Shown piece by piece: positions 52,475-61,227 of a stretch of 64,000 nt of DNA (position 1 is the first letter of the stretch; every line of letters starts with the position of its first letter). The DNA comes from Elusimicrobiota bacterium (GTDB lineage Bacteria > Elusimicrobiota > Elusimicrobia > UBA1565 > UBA9628). A program made the translations under genes and the position numbers. The stretch is from NCBI GenBank assembly GCA_027406905.1, contig DAHZHT010000010.1:1-64000 (forward strand). Reading direction: 5' to 3'. The notes under the pieces are model-generated. The model made no database searches, was not told where the DNA came from, and worked only from the letters and a program-made list of their open reading frames with translations.

Positions 52475-53371
52475 TTGGGGACTGTCCCTAACTATCTGAC
52501 GCCAAGGCGGCCCGAGGATCACAAAGGCATTTTTGGCCATGCCTTGATTTTGGCCGGTTCGCGCGGAATGATGGGCGCGGCCCTTCTTGCGGCTAAGTCT
52601 TCTTTAAAATCAGGCGTGGGACTGGTGAGCTTGGGAATTCCAGAAACCTTTGAGCTTGCGGCGGTCGTATCTATTCCGGAGGCTCTGACCCTTGCTTTGC
52701 CTGAGACCTTGAGCGGTTCAATTTCTCGGCGGGCTTTTAAACTCGTTGAGCGGGCTCATCAAATGAGAAACTTTGACTGTCTGGCTATTGGCCCCGGGCT
52801 TTCCCAAAATTCCGAAACGGGAGAATTTCTAAGCCTCGTTTTGGAAATGGATATTCCTTCGGTCGTGGACGCGGATGCCTTGAATTTAATGGCCTTAAGT
52901 CCCGCTAGATTTTCAAAAATCATGAAAAAACGCGAAAGCCCCGCGATTTTGACCCCTCATGCGGGAGAAATGGCGCGTTGTCTTGGAATTTCGCTTTCAA
53001 AGGCTCTGTCCGAGCGTTTATGGTGCGCGCGCCGATTGGCGGAAAAATTTAATAGCGTGGTTGTTTTCAAAGGACACCCAAGTTTGATTGTAGACGGCAA
53101 TAGAGAAATAAAAAACTCAAGCGGAGACACGGGGCTTTCCAGAGGAGGCAGCGGGGACGTTTTAACCGGACTTTTGTGCGGCTTATGGGCGCAAAATCTT
53201 TCTTCGCGGCGACTCAAAAATGTCGGGGCGTTTGAAATCGCGGCCTTGGGAGTTTATCTGCACGGAATTTCCGGAGATTTAGCCCAAAAAGAGTTGACCC
53301 CTTATGCGCTGACGGCTCAGGATTTGATTTCTTTTTTCCCAAAAGCCTTTAAAAAGATATGCCGAAAATAA
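52475..53371 (+). CDS. nnrD: ADP/ATP-dependent NAD(P)H-hydrate dehydratase
   Basis: A 298-residue repair enzyme that dehydrates S-NAD(P)HX. YLTPRRPEDHKGIFGHALILAGSRGMMGAALLAAKSSLKSGVGLV is the family start, GPGLS near 109, TPHAGEMARCLG near 166, and the ATP/substrate loop SSGDTGLSRGGSGDVLTGLLCGL near 210. The NnrE epimerase domain found fused in many bacteria is absent. TTG start at 52475 right after acpS; the first five residues are encoded by palindrome copy 5, so true initiation could be elsewhere. Overlaps tsaE by 13 nt. Confidence 0.9.
   Translation: MGTVPNYLTPRRPEDHKGIFGHALILAGSRGMMGAALLAAKSSLKSGVGLVSLGIPETFELAAVVSIPEALTLALPETLSGSISRRAFKLVERAHQMRNFDCLAIGPGLSQNSETGEFLSLVLEMDIPSVVDADALNLMALSPARFSKIMKKRESPAILTPHAGEMARCLGISLSKALSERLWCARRLAEKFNSVVVFKGHPSLIVDGNREIKNSSGDTGLSRGGSGDVLTGLLCGLWAQNLSSRRLKNVGAFEIAALGVYLHGISGDLAQKELTPYALTAQDLISFFPKAFKKICRK
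52477..52488. repeat. Dispersed palindrome, copy 5, inside the nnrD start
   Basis: GGGGACTGTCCC (last C of the full motif replaced by T). It lies two bases after the start of the nnrD frame, so it encodes the first residues (GTVP). Confidence 0.75.
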
Positions 53372-53832
53372 ATTCCGATTTTTCTTTTTATTCCTCCAGT
53401 GTTGAACAGACCAAGGAGTTCGGGCATAAACTTGGGCGCGTTTTAAAACCCCTGGATATCATTTCCCTGGCGGGCAACTTGGGCGCCGGGAAAACCGCTT
53501 TCGCCGAGGGGGTCGCGCGCGGGGCGGGTTTTAAAGGAGACGTGATGAGTCCGAGTTTCGGTCTTGTTCGGCTTTACCGAACGCGGAAATTAAATCTTTA
53601 TCATATGGATTTATTTCGCGTGTCTGAAAATGAGACTGGCGAAATAGGATTGGAAGATTGTTTTGGCGACCCTAAAGGGGCGGTGATAATCGAGTGGGCA
53701 AGAGCCGCGCGCATTTATTTAGCCGCCGATCGTCTTGAGATTTCATTTGAGTATAAAAAAGAGGGACGCCAAATTACCTTGCGCGCTTTGGGGCCGAGAG
53801 CGCGGCGTCTTTTAGACTTGCTTAACTTTTAA
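53359..53832 (+). CDS. tsaE: tRNA threonylcarbamoyladenosine biosynthesis ATPase TsaE
   Basis: A 157-residue P-loop protein with SLAGNLGAGKTAFAEGVARGAGF (Walker A) near residue 33, SPSFGLVRLY near 63, YHMDLFRVSE near 82 and VIIEWARA near 110. Part of the TsaB-TsaC-TsaD-TsaE machinery for t6A in tRNAs. Ends seven bases before the end of the convergent ispG. Confidence 0.95.
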   Translation: MPKINSDFSFYSSSVEQTKEFGHKLGRVLKPLDIISLAGNLGAGKTAFAEGVARGAGFKGDVMSPSFGLVRLYRTRKLNLYHMDLFRVSENETGEIGLEDCFGDPKGAVIIEWARAARIYLAADRLEISFEYKKEGRQITLRALGPRARRLLDLLNF

Positions 53833-53839
53833 CGATGCC

Positions 53840-55831
53840 CTAAGGCTCGACCCATTTTCCATGGGTTTTGATTAGATCGATTAAGGCTTGATCGGCCATT
53901 TCGGCGGGAACGCCTTTTTTGACGCATTCTTTTCCCACGTATAAGTTAATCTTATCCGGAGCTCCGCCGACATATCCAAAATCGGCGTCCGCCATTTCGC
54001 CGGGACCGTTGACGATGCAGCCCATGATCGCGATCTTAACGCCCTTAAGATGGCCGGTTTTTTTCTTGATGCGTTCGGTGGTCGTTTGAAGGTCAAAAAG
54101 GGTTCTGCCGCAGGAGGGGCAAGAGACAAATTCGGTTTTGGTGATGCGGCTTTGCGCGCCCTGGAGAATATCATAACTGAGGCGTAAATCATCCTTAGGG
54201 TTTGGGGATGGACTTAGCTCAAAGGAATCTCCGATTCCGTCGCTTAAAAGGCTGCCAGCCAAAACGGAAGACTCCAGCAGTCTTGTTTGAGGCTGTTCAA
54301 AATGAGGGGCGTGGATATGGATGGGTAAAGAAGGTTCTTTGGCCGCCAATTTTCGGTATTCGTAAATTAAAGACGCGGTCTCGCGGCCTTTGAGTCCCAG
54401 CAACACCGGCAGGCCTTCTTTTTGCGCCAATTCCGTCATTTGAAGAGTTTCATCCGCGCTTGAACCTTCGATGAGAATGGGCAAGGACGCGATTTTCGCT
54501 TGGCGACAGAAAGCGGGAAAGTCTTTTAAGCCCTGGGTCCAACTTATGAGATCAAAATGTTTGAGCCCCAAGAGGGCGGACGGCTCTTGAATTTCAAAGC
54601 GGCCCAAAAAGGCTAGGCGGGATGTTTCTGGCGCGAGAGATTTTCTTAAGTTCACAAAGGCTTGTGCATCCGCTGGGGTTTTAATGTTCAAAGCTAGGAT
54701 TTCAGGGTCCGCTCCGTTTCCATTTTTAAGCTGGGCCTCAAGCCAAGAGAGAATTTGGGCGGCGGTCCATTCATTAGTAATGGAGGTAATCAGCCGAATG
54801 GGGTGGTCTTTTCCAATCACAAATGGCCCAGTGCGCAGCAAGGCGCTGAGGCGACGGGTATAGTTATAAAAATCGGGGGTATGTTTTAGCTCCGCGTTTT
54901 GAGGAGAAGCTTTTTGCGCGGGCTTTTTCTGATAAGGCTTGGCCAAGGCGTAGCAGACTGGAATTTCCAGTTCCGGATCTTCGGTCAAAGAGACGCGGAT
55001 CGTGTCTCCAATTCCGTCTGCGAGCAAACTGCCAATTCCGATCGCGGATTTAATTCGCCCGTCTTCGCCGCCTCCGGCTTCGGTGACTCCCAGGTGAAAC
55101 GGATAATCCATCCCAAGTTCCCGCATTCGCGCCGCGAGCAGGCGGTAGGCCGCGATCATAATCTTGGGATTTGAGGCTTTCATCGATAAGACGATGTCAT
55201 GAAAACCGTTTTTCTCGCAGATTCGGACGAACTCAAGCGCGCTTTCGACCATGCCAAGAGGCGAGTCTCCATAGCGGTTCATAATGCGGTCCGAAAGAGA
55301 ACCGTGATTGGCGCCGATTCTTAAAGCCCTTTTTAAGCGTTTAAGCTTTTCAACCAGAGGCGTAAAACGTTCTTCGATTCGCTCAATTTCCCGGGCGTAT
55401 TCAGCGTCGGTATATTCCTTGACGGCAAAGCGTTTGGTATCGACAAAATTTCCGGGGTTAATGCGCACTTTTTCGACATATTCCGCTGCTTCCATCGCCG
55501 CCGCCGGAGAAAAATGAATATCAGCGACCAATGGGACATTGACGCCCTTTTTAATCAGTCCTTCCTTGATTTTTCCAAGAGCTCTGGCATCGGCCGGCGT
55601 GGGAGCGGTGATCCGAACGATTTCGCACCCAGTCTCAACCATCCGGATGGTCTGGAGAATAGTAGCCTCGACATTAAGAGTATCGGTGGTCGTCATCGAC
55701 TGGACGCGAATGGGGTTTTCTCCACCGATGCCAACATCGCCAACCATGACCACCCTGGTTTTACGGCGATGGTAGTGAAAGAGGCCTTCGCAATATTTGA
55801 GCGGGCCCATCAAGGTCTCTGACGGAGTCAC
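53840..55831 (-). CDS. ispG: 4-hydroxy-3-methylbut-2-enyl diphosphate synthase, long three-domain form
   Basis: A 663-residue Fe-S enzyme of the MEP isoprenoid pathway. The TIM-barrel half starts RVVMVGDVGIGGENPIRVQSMTTTDTLNVEATILQ, and the C-terminal cluster-binding half has FVSCPSCGRTLFDLQ and GCIVNGPGEMADADFGYVGG with the cluster cysteines. Bacterial IspG is usually about 360-400 residues; here a middle domain of about 270 residues (about 290-560) is inserted, as in plant and Bacteroidetes/Chlamydiae-type enzymes. The first ATG is at 55831; a later start (residue 8) is possible. Confidence 0.93.
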   Translation of the reverse strand: MTPSETLMGPLKYCEGLFHYHRRKTRVVMVGDVGIGGENPIRVQSMTTTDTLNVEATILQTIRMVETGCEIVRITAPTPADARALGKIKEGLIKKGVNVPLVADIHFSPAAAMEAAEYVEKVRINPGNFVDTKRFAVKEYTDAEYAREIERIEERFTPLVEKLKRLKRALRIGANHGSLSDRIMNRYGDSPLGMVESALEFVRICEKNGFHDIVLSMKASNPKIMIAAYRLLAARMRELGMDYPFHLGVTEAGGGEDGRIKSAIGIGSLLADGIGDTIRVSLTEDPELEIPVCYALAKPYQKKPAQKASPQNAELKHTPDFYNYTRRLSALLRTGPFVIGKDHPIRLITSITNEWTAAQILSWLEAQLKNGNGADPEILALNIKTPADAQAFVNLRKSLAPETSRLAFLGRFEIQEPSALLGLKHFDLISWTQGLKDFPAFCRQAKIASLPILIEGSSADETLQMTELAQKEGLPVLLGLKGRETASLIYEYRKLAAKEPSLPIHIHAPHFEQPQTRLLESSVLAGSLLSDGIGDSFELSPSPNPKDDLRLSYDILQGAQSRITKTEFVSCPSCGRTLFDLQTTTERIKKKTGHLKGVKIAIMGCIVNGPGEMADADFGYVGGAPDKINLYVGKECVKKGVPAEMADQALIDLIKTHGKWVEP

Positions 55832-55858
55832 AAGCCTATTCTATAAAATTATCGCGCT

Positions 55859-56413
55859 TTATGGGGAAAGATAGGTTCTCAAAATGATGCGAAAAGAAGG
55901 AAAAAGGTAACTTCCCTCGCCAACGGAGGTTTCAGAAGAGTTGTGAGCGATTCCAAAATGGAAAATCCCTATTTCAGCAGCAAGGCTCTCTTTCTTTGAG
56001 TTGACGGCTTCTATTCCAAAACCGCCCGTCAGAAAAGAGAGATCCCAATTAGACTCGGATCCAGCGGCGCTTAAGGATGTGTAATCTAAAATGTGTCCCA
56101 CCAGATAAAAACTTCCCCATGGTTTTGAAATAAGATCATAATAGAATCCTGGAGCAATGGTATAGCCGCCATGATTTCCTGTCATCCGTAATGAGCCGCC
56201 GATGCGGAGTTTTGGGGACATCCCATGATAGACGGAAAGCCCCAGATCCATGAGTCCTTGGGAATCATTTTGCGGGTAGCGGGACGCGCCTACAAAAGCC
56301 CCAAGCCCAGTCATACCCGACCAATCCATGGCTTGAGAAGCGCGCGGGAAAAATAAAAGGAAAGACAAAATGCTTAACAGCCGGTTTTTAATGAGAAGCC
56401 TCCGGTAATTCAA
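55859..56413 (-). CDS. Small predicted outer-membrane barrel protein
   Basis: A 184-residue protein. The frame is open to 56479, but the TTG at 56413 gives a reasonable signal peptide (KNRLLSILSFLLFFPRASQA) behind a GGAG sequence. The mature chain has repeated Gly/aromatic strands (GMTGLGAFVGASRYPQ, YYDLISKPWGSFYLVG, LAAEIGIFHFGIAHNS) and ends in a Leu-rich strand IILRTYLSP. No family is recognised. It overlaps the end of the kinase gene by 26 nt and is followed 27 bases later by ispG. Confidence 0.55.
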   Translation of the reverse strand: MNYRRLLIKNRLLSILSFLLFFPRASQAMDWSGMTGLGAFVGASRYPQNDSQGLMDLGLSVYHGMSPKLRIGGSLRMTGNHGGYTIAPGFYYDLISKPWGSFYLVGHILDYTSLSAAGSESNWDLSFLTGGFGIEAVNSKKESLAAEIGIFHFGIAHNSSETSVGEGSYLFPSFRIILRTYLSP

Positions 56414-57731
56414 AATAGAAAGTCGCTCCGTTTGAATTGGAGGGGTCAAATCCAATAACCCCGCCCATCTTTTCAACAATAATTTTTGAAATGCTCAATC
56501 CCAGGCCCGTTCCAGGTTCGCTTTCATGGGTGTCTCGTGAGAATTTTTGGAACAGGCGGTTTTTAAAATAAGCGGGAATGCCGGGGCCATGGTCGGTGAC
56601 CGCAATTTTGATTCTATTTCCCTCTCTGGAGGTCTTAATTTCGATTTCCGAATCATTGGGTGAATGCTTAATCGCGTTTGAAAGGAGATTAGCCATGACC
56701 TGTAAAAAGCGTTCGCTGTCGACATTGATGGACGCTTCCGGGAAGTTGTCTTTAAAAGACAGTTTGATTTTTTTTTGCGCCGCATAAGTTTGAGCGGCTT
56801 CCAGACTTTCTTTGATGAGCGAAGAAAGCCGGATTTCTGAAATTCTAAATTCGATCGCCCCATATTCTAATTTCTGAATTTCAAGGAAATCTTCGATCAG
56901 CCTGCGCATTCGACGGCTGCTTTTAAGGGCGATATCGAGGATATGACGGTTTTCATTCAAATATCCATTTTTTCGCTCATCGGTAAGCGCGGCCAACGAG
57001 CTATAAATGACAGTTAGAGGGTTTTTGAGCTCATGGGTCATCATAGAAACGGTGTCAGCGTTTAATTGAGCTTTTTCTTTTTGAAGGCGTTCTCTTTGCC
57101 GTATCTGATTTAAGATGACCCAAGTCGAGAGAGCTAAAAATAAGATGGCTAGAAAAGTCTCAATCAGAATTGAGGTCATGAGCTTTTTTGCTCGCCTCTC
57201 TTCAGAACCCAGGCGGTCTTGAAGAAGCCGTTTTTCTTCTTCTTCCATTTGGGCGATCAGATGTCTAATCTGAGACATAGAATGAGAACCTTGCTTAATT
57301 GCCTGCGTTCGGAGTTCTTTCTTTAGAGCGTGTTTTTGCGCGATTTGAAGAGTTCGGTTGGCTTCTTTTAGCCGGTCTTCCGTGTCTTCTTTGAGTTTGA
57401 TCCAATTGGATTGTTGACGGGGATTATCGGATATCAAAGGAGCAATTTCCTCCAGGCGTTTTTGGGTGTTGGCCGCGCTGCGCTGATATCTGATCAATAG
57501 GATTTTTCTTCCGGTGAGAAGATATCCTCTTTGGTGGCTTGACGCCGCCTGCAGAGCGGAATAAAAATGATCTAGATGCCAGAGTACGTCGTAGGTGTGA
57601 TTGGCCCATTGAGAGGCGAATTCGGCTCGGTTGGCGTTTTGAAACGAAGCGTAAGCGCTAAAGAGAATGAAGCTTAAAATAACGATAGCGCTGATAAGAA
57701 TGCCGCGCAGAAGCGAAATTCTACGCCCCAT
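56388..57731 (-). CDS. CHASE3-domain sensor histidine kinase
   Basis: A 447-residue kinase: helix 1 (about 8-28), a periplasmic CHASE3 domain (YSALQAASSHQRGYLLTG near 60), helix 2 (187-207), HisKA with His233 in MTHELKNPLTVIYSSL, and an HATPase_c domain (N box VMANLLSNAIKHSP, G1 VTDHGPGIP, G2 GTGLGLSI). Ligand unknown. It begins 65 bases downstream of its paralogue on the same strand. No response regulator is found near it, so the partner is elsewhere. Confidence 0.92.
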   Translation of the reverse strand: MGRRISLLRGILISAIVILSFILFSAYASFQNANRAEFASQWANHTYDVLWHLDHFYSALQAASSHQRGYLLTGRKILLIRYQRSAANTQKRLEEIAPLISDNPRQQSNWIKLKEDTEDRLKEANRTLQIAQKHALKKELRTQAIKQGSHSMSQIRHLIAQMEEEEKRLLQDRLGSEERRAKKLMTSILIETFLAILFLALSTWVILNQIRQRERLQKEKAQLNADTVSMMTHELKNPLTVIYSSLAALTDERKNGYLNENRHILDIALKSSRRMRRLIEDFLEIQKLEYGAIEFRISEIRLSSLIKESLEAAQTYAAQKKIKLSFKDNFPEASINVDSERFLQVMANLLSNAIKHSPNDSEIEIKTSREGNRIKIAVTDHGPGIPAYFKNRLFQKFSRDTHESEPGTGLGLSISKIIVEKMGGVIGFDPSNSNGATFYFELPEASH

Positions 57732-57796
57732 AGTTTAGAGAATCTAGCATATTCGGCTATTGAAATTATTTCTTTTTTCGCGAAGAACCGGTTCGG

Positions 57797-59506
57797 TTAT
57801 ACCGCAACAGAGGGAGGGTCTTTTTGAATATCGGATTTCGGAACAATCGGCAGATCGAAGAAAAATTCCGTGCCGCGTCCCGGATGGGTGTTAAATCCGA
57901 TATTGCCGCCCATTTTTTCAACGATGGCTTTCGAGATGGAGAGGCCCAGCCCTGTTCCTTGCTTGGAGCCTTCGGCCTGGGCGAACTTTTCAAAAATTCG
58001 CGATTGGAATTCTTCCGGAATTCCGCGCCCGGAGTCGGTGACGGAGATTCTCACAAAATCATCCCATTGGCTGGCCGCAATCTGGATAGATTGGCCTTGA
58101 GATGAGTATTTGACCGCGTTGGTCAGCAAGTTCGCCATGACTTGCAAAAACCTGCCTTCGTCTACATTGACCGTCACGGGAGGGATAAATCCGCGAATAT
58201 GAAAAGAGACCCCATTTCTTTGAGCGTAGGCGGAGTTTAAATCCACGGCTTTTTTAAGAAGCGGTTCTAGCGCAAGAGAATTGATATGAAATTCCATGCG
58301 GCCATACTCGAGCTTTTGAATATCCAGAAAATCATTAACGAGTTCGATCAAATGCGAGCTACTTTGGTAGGCGATTGAAAGGAGTTTTTCCGCAGTGGGG
58401 TTGAGAGATTGCTTGACTTCTTCTATTAAAACAGAGAGAGACGCATGAATGGCGGTCAAGGGGTTTCTCATTTCATGAGTCGCCATAGCGATAACTTCGT
58501 CTTTCATCCGAATGAGCCTTCTTTGCTCGGTAATATCGCGGGCGCTGGCATAAATGACGCGCTCCGGAAGAGAGGCGACGGCATTCCAGCGCAAGTAGCG
58601 GAAGCTCCCGTCTTTGCAAAGAGCTCGCGCCTCAAAATCGGTGATCGTAAACCCCAATGTCAAACGCTCAATTTCGCGCATGGCGGCGGCGCGGTCGTCT
58701 GGATGGAATAAATCCAAAATGGGGCGAGAAATGATTTCAGCCGGAGAGTATCCAAGGGTTTTTTCCCAGGCGGGATTGACTTGCTCAAAAAAACCGTCAA
58801 AATTGACTACGCAAAATAAATCGACCGAGATTCGGAAAAAGCGCGCGCGTTCATCTTCCAGGCGTAGCCTTTCGTTGAGATCTTGATAGATAATCCATGC
58901 CGCCAGGGAAAGGAAAATGAGCGCGGAGGCTATCGCGGCGGTAATGGCCGAAGACATTTTTTCGGCGCTTTTTCTGGCGATAGCGACGCGAACGGCCAGG
59001 CGTTTTCGCTGTTCGCTTTTGATTTTCTCGATATAATCTCTAATCAGCTTTGTGATGCCGTCTGTTCTCCCGGTCTTGATGATTTTTTGGGCGGCGAGAA
59101 AGCCGTCTTTTTTTCGGATTTTTATGAGGAGATCGGCGATTTTAAAGCGCTCGATGATGAACGGCTCAAGCATCGTGATCTGTTGCTGGCCTATGTCCGG
59201 CGGAGCCAAGAGAGAGTTGATTCTTTGTAAAGTCGTTAGAGCCCGCTGGCGGTATTCAGAATAGGAATCAATGTATCTTTCCTGACCGGTAATGAGGTAA
59301 AGCCTTTGTTCGCTTCCGGCGATCTCGATTTCCGACAAGAGTCGGTTAAGAAGGTGAAGATTCTCCTGGGTGTGGGTTACCCACTCTTGGGTTTTGAGGA
59401 GCCCTGAAAAGCTTTGATAAGAGGCGACTCCTATCCCGGCCAAAATCAAGAATGCGGCGAAAAAACTGATCGCGACCTCGCTTCTAAGAGAAAAACGAAT
59501 GCGCAT
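57797..59506 (-). CDS. CHASE3-PAS sensor histidine kinase
   Basis: A 569-residue kinase: helix 1 (about 11-31), CHASE3 (IAGSEQRLYLITGQERYID near 63), helix 2 (190-208), a PAS domain (about 222-330; DLFCVVNFDGFFEQVNPAWEKTLG, with a PAC stretch CKDGSFRYLRWNAV), HisKA with His344 in MATHEMRNPLTAIHASL, and HATPase_c (VMANLLTNAVKYS, SVTDSGRGIP, GTGLGLSI). It differs from its neighbour by the PAS domain. It starts 17 bases after the ArnT-like gene, so it may be cotranscribed with it. Confidence 0.93.
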   Translation of the reverse strand: MRIRFSLRSEVAISFFAAFLILAGIGVASYQSFSGLLKTQEWVTHTQENLHLLNRLLSEIEIAGSEQRLYLITGQERYIDSYSEYRQRALTTLQRINSLLAPPDIGQQQITMLEPFIIERFKIADLLIKIRKKDGFLAAQKIIKTGRTDGITKLIRDYIEKIKSEQRKRLAVRVAIARKSAEKMSSAITAAIASALIFLSLAAWIIYQDLNERLRLEDERARFFRISVDLFCVVNFDGFFEQVNPAWEKTLGYSPAEIISRPILDLFHPDDRAAAMREIERLTLGFTITDFEARALCKDGSFRYLRWNAVASLPERVIYASARDITEQRRLIRMKDEVIAMATHEMRNPLTAIHASLSVLIEEVKQSLNPTAEKLLSIAYQSSSHLIELVNDFLDIQKLEYGRMEFHINSLALEPLLKKAVDLNSAYAQRNGVSFHIRGFIPPVTVNVDEGRFLQVMANLLTNAVKYSSQGQSIQIAASQWDDFVRISVTDSGRGIPEEFQSRIFEKFAQAEGSKQGTGLGLSISKAIVEKMGGNIGFNTHPGRGTEFFFDLPIVPKSDIQKDPPSVAV

Positions 59507-59523
59507 ATAGATTTAAGATTAGT

Positions 59524-61227
59524 CTAGTAAATATCGAGGCAGGCCCAGGGGCCGGAGAGATAAATTCTATTGCCGCTCATTTTCTTGGCTTGGATCATTT
59601 TGAGGACGGGAACAATATCGCGCTTTTGGAGGACAATAAAAACCTGTTTTCCGGCAATGGGCAATTCCTTAATTGCTGCGTCATCTCCAAAACGATCTTG
59701 ATTTTTTTTCAGATTTTTCGCGTAAGCCAATTCCCCGGTCCAGTTGAGCACTTTGTCCACCGGATGCTGGGTGTAAAACGGAATTCCGTGGAGATAAATA
59801 CCGTCGGTATAAATTAAATCCCCCGGTTTGATAAATTGATTGATGAAGCCCCCGATATTTTTCGCGCTCAGAAAGCTCGAGTCAAACTGAAAGGCGTAGA
59901 GACCCAGAAATCCAGCTAGGTAGGCGCAGAGAAAAGGCTTCCATAGCCGCGAGTGGATTTTAGGGCCAATGGTTTGAGACGGCGGCTGTTTTTCAAAAAT
60001 AAAGCTCCAAAGGGCGGCGGTAAAAAGAAGTAAAACAGCCACGGCGCAGCCGACATTAAGGTTTAGGTCTGGCAAGCCTTGGGGGATTAGCTTTGTTTTA
60101 AAATGCGTGTGGATCAAGATAAGAACCCCGATAGAGGCGAGGATGAAAATACCGGAAATGCCCAGAGTCGTATTTTTGGCCCAGCGCGCAAGCGGCTTTT
60201 TAAATTCCCTTGCCGCTAGTAAACAGGCCTGCGGGATGACGGGCAGAATATAGGTGATGAGTTTTGAGTGGGAAATGGAGAAAAAAGCGATAATCATCAA
60301 AACCCAAATGGCAAGGGAAGTTTCCGAAAGGCCCTTTTTTATTTCCGAAATTCCTTTCCACAATCCGCTCAAGGCTAAGGGGCTCCAGGGCAGAACGGCT
60401 AGCGGGAATATCAGGATAAAGAAATACCAGGGGTTTGAGCGGTGGTATTTGGGAGTTAAAAAGCGGAGAACGTGCTGATCCCAAAAAAAGAATTTAAAAA
60501 AGCCAGGGTGATGCTTTTCCATGGTCCAAAACCATGGGAAAAGAAGAGCCGTAAATAACAGAATTCCCCGGGGCTTAAAAAGCAGCGAAAAGTTTTTTCT
60601 TAAAGCGGGAATGGCTAAAGCCGATAAAATCGCCCAGCCGCCCGGAAAAACCAGCCCGATGAGGCCTTTGGATAAGAAAGCCAAAGCCGAAAAGGCCCAA
60701 GCCCCGGGGACGGCCCAAGAGGCGTCTTGGGGATTAAGCAGGGTCCTCAAAATCAGCGAGAAAGATCCCAGCAGAAAAACGGTGAGGGGCAAATCCGGGG
60801 TGATGTAATGGGAGAGAAAAAAATAGAGAAGGCTTGTCGATAGAAAAATGCCGGAGAGTAGTCCGGTTTCAAAGTCAAACAGCCAGGTTCCAGTCCAGAT
60901 TAAAAGAATAATTCCCAAAACCGAGAGAAGGTCTGTCGGAAGGCGGGCGGCGGCTTCGTTGACGCCAAAAACCTTGTAACTGGCAATGTCTAGCCAATAG
61001 CCCATTGGGGGTTTTTCGACATAGTCGAAATAATCCAGAGTCGGGGTCGCCCAATGCTTGAGGACCATCATTTCTCGCGGCACTTCCGCGTATCTAGCGT
61101 CGTCAACTTCAATTAAGGGATGGCCAAGACTCCAGAAAGGCATCGAAAGGGCCAGTAAAAACATCCAGACAAAAGAGGATGGGAGACGTTTAAAATTTTC
61201 AAGCCACTTCAAGGAGAACCTTCCCAA
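59524..61227 (-). CDS. ArnT-like membrane glycosyltransferase (GT83/PMT superfamily)
   Basis: A 567-residue protein with about 11-13 membrane segments. The N-terminal loop SLGHPLIEVDDARYAEVPREMMVLKHWATPTLDYFDYVEKPPMGYWL contains the conserved D-D/E-x-R-Y-A-E, then K-P-P, as in ArnT and related undecaprenyl-phosphate-sugar transferases. The C-terminal periplasmic part holds the less conserved region. In relatives it adds 4-amino-arabinose or other sugars to lipid A or glycans. The arn biosynthesis genes are not here, so the sugar is unknown. It overlaps the adh gene by 29 nt. Confidence 0.85.
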   Translation of the reverse strand: MGRFSLKWLENFKRLPSSFVWMFLLALSMPFWSLGHPLIEVDDARYAEVPREMMVLKHWATPTLDYFDYVEKPPMGYWLDIASYKVFGVNEAAARLPTDLLSVLGIILLIWTGTWLFDFETGLLSGIFLSTSLLYFFLSHYITPDLPLTVFLLGSFSLILRTLLNPQDASWAVPGAWAFSALAFLSKGLIGLVFPGGWAILSALAIPALRKNFSLLFKPRGILLFTALLFPWFWTMEKHHPGFFKFFFWDQHVLRFLTPKYHRSNPWYFFILIFPLAVLPWSPLALSGLWKGISEIKKGLSETSLAIWVLMIIAFFSISHSKLITYILPVIPQACLLAAREFKKPLARWAKNTTLGISGIFILASIGVLILIHTHFKTKLIPQGLPDLNLNVGCAVAVLLLFTAALWSFIFEKQPPSQTIGPKIHSRLWKPFLCAYLAGFLGLYAFQFDSSFLSAKNIGGFINQFIKPGDLIYTDGIYLHGIPFYTQHPVDKVLNWTGELAYAKNLKKNQDRFGDDAAIKELPIAGKQVFIVLQKRDIVPVLKMIQAKKMSGNRIYLSGPWACLDIY

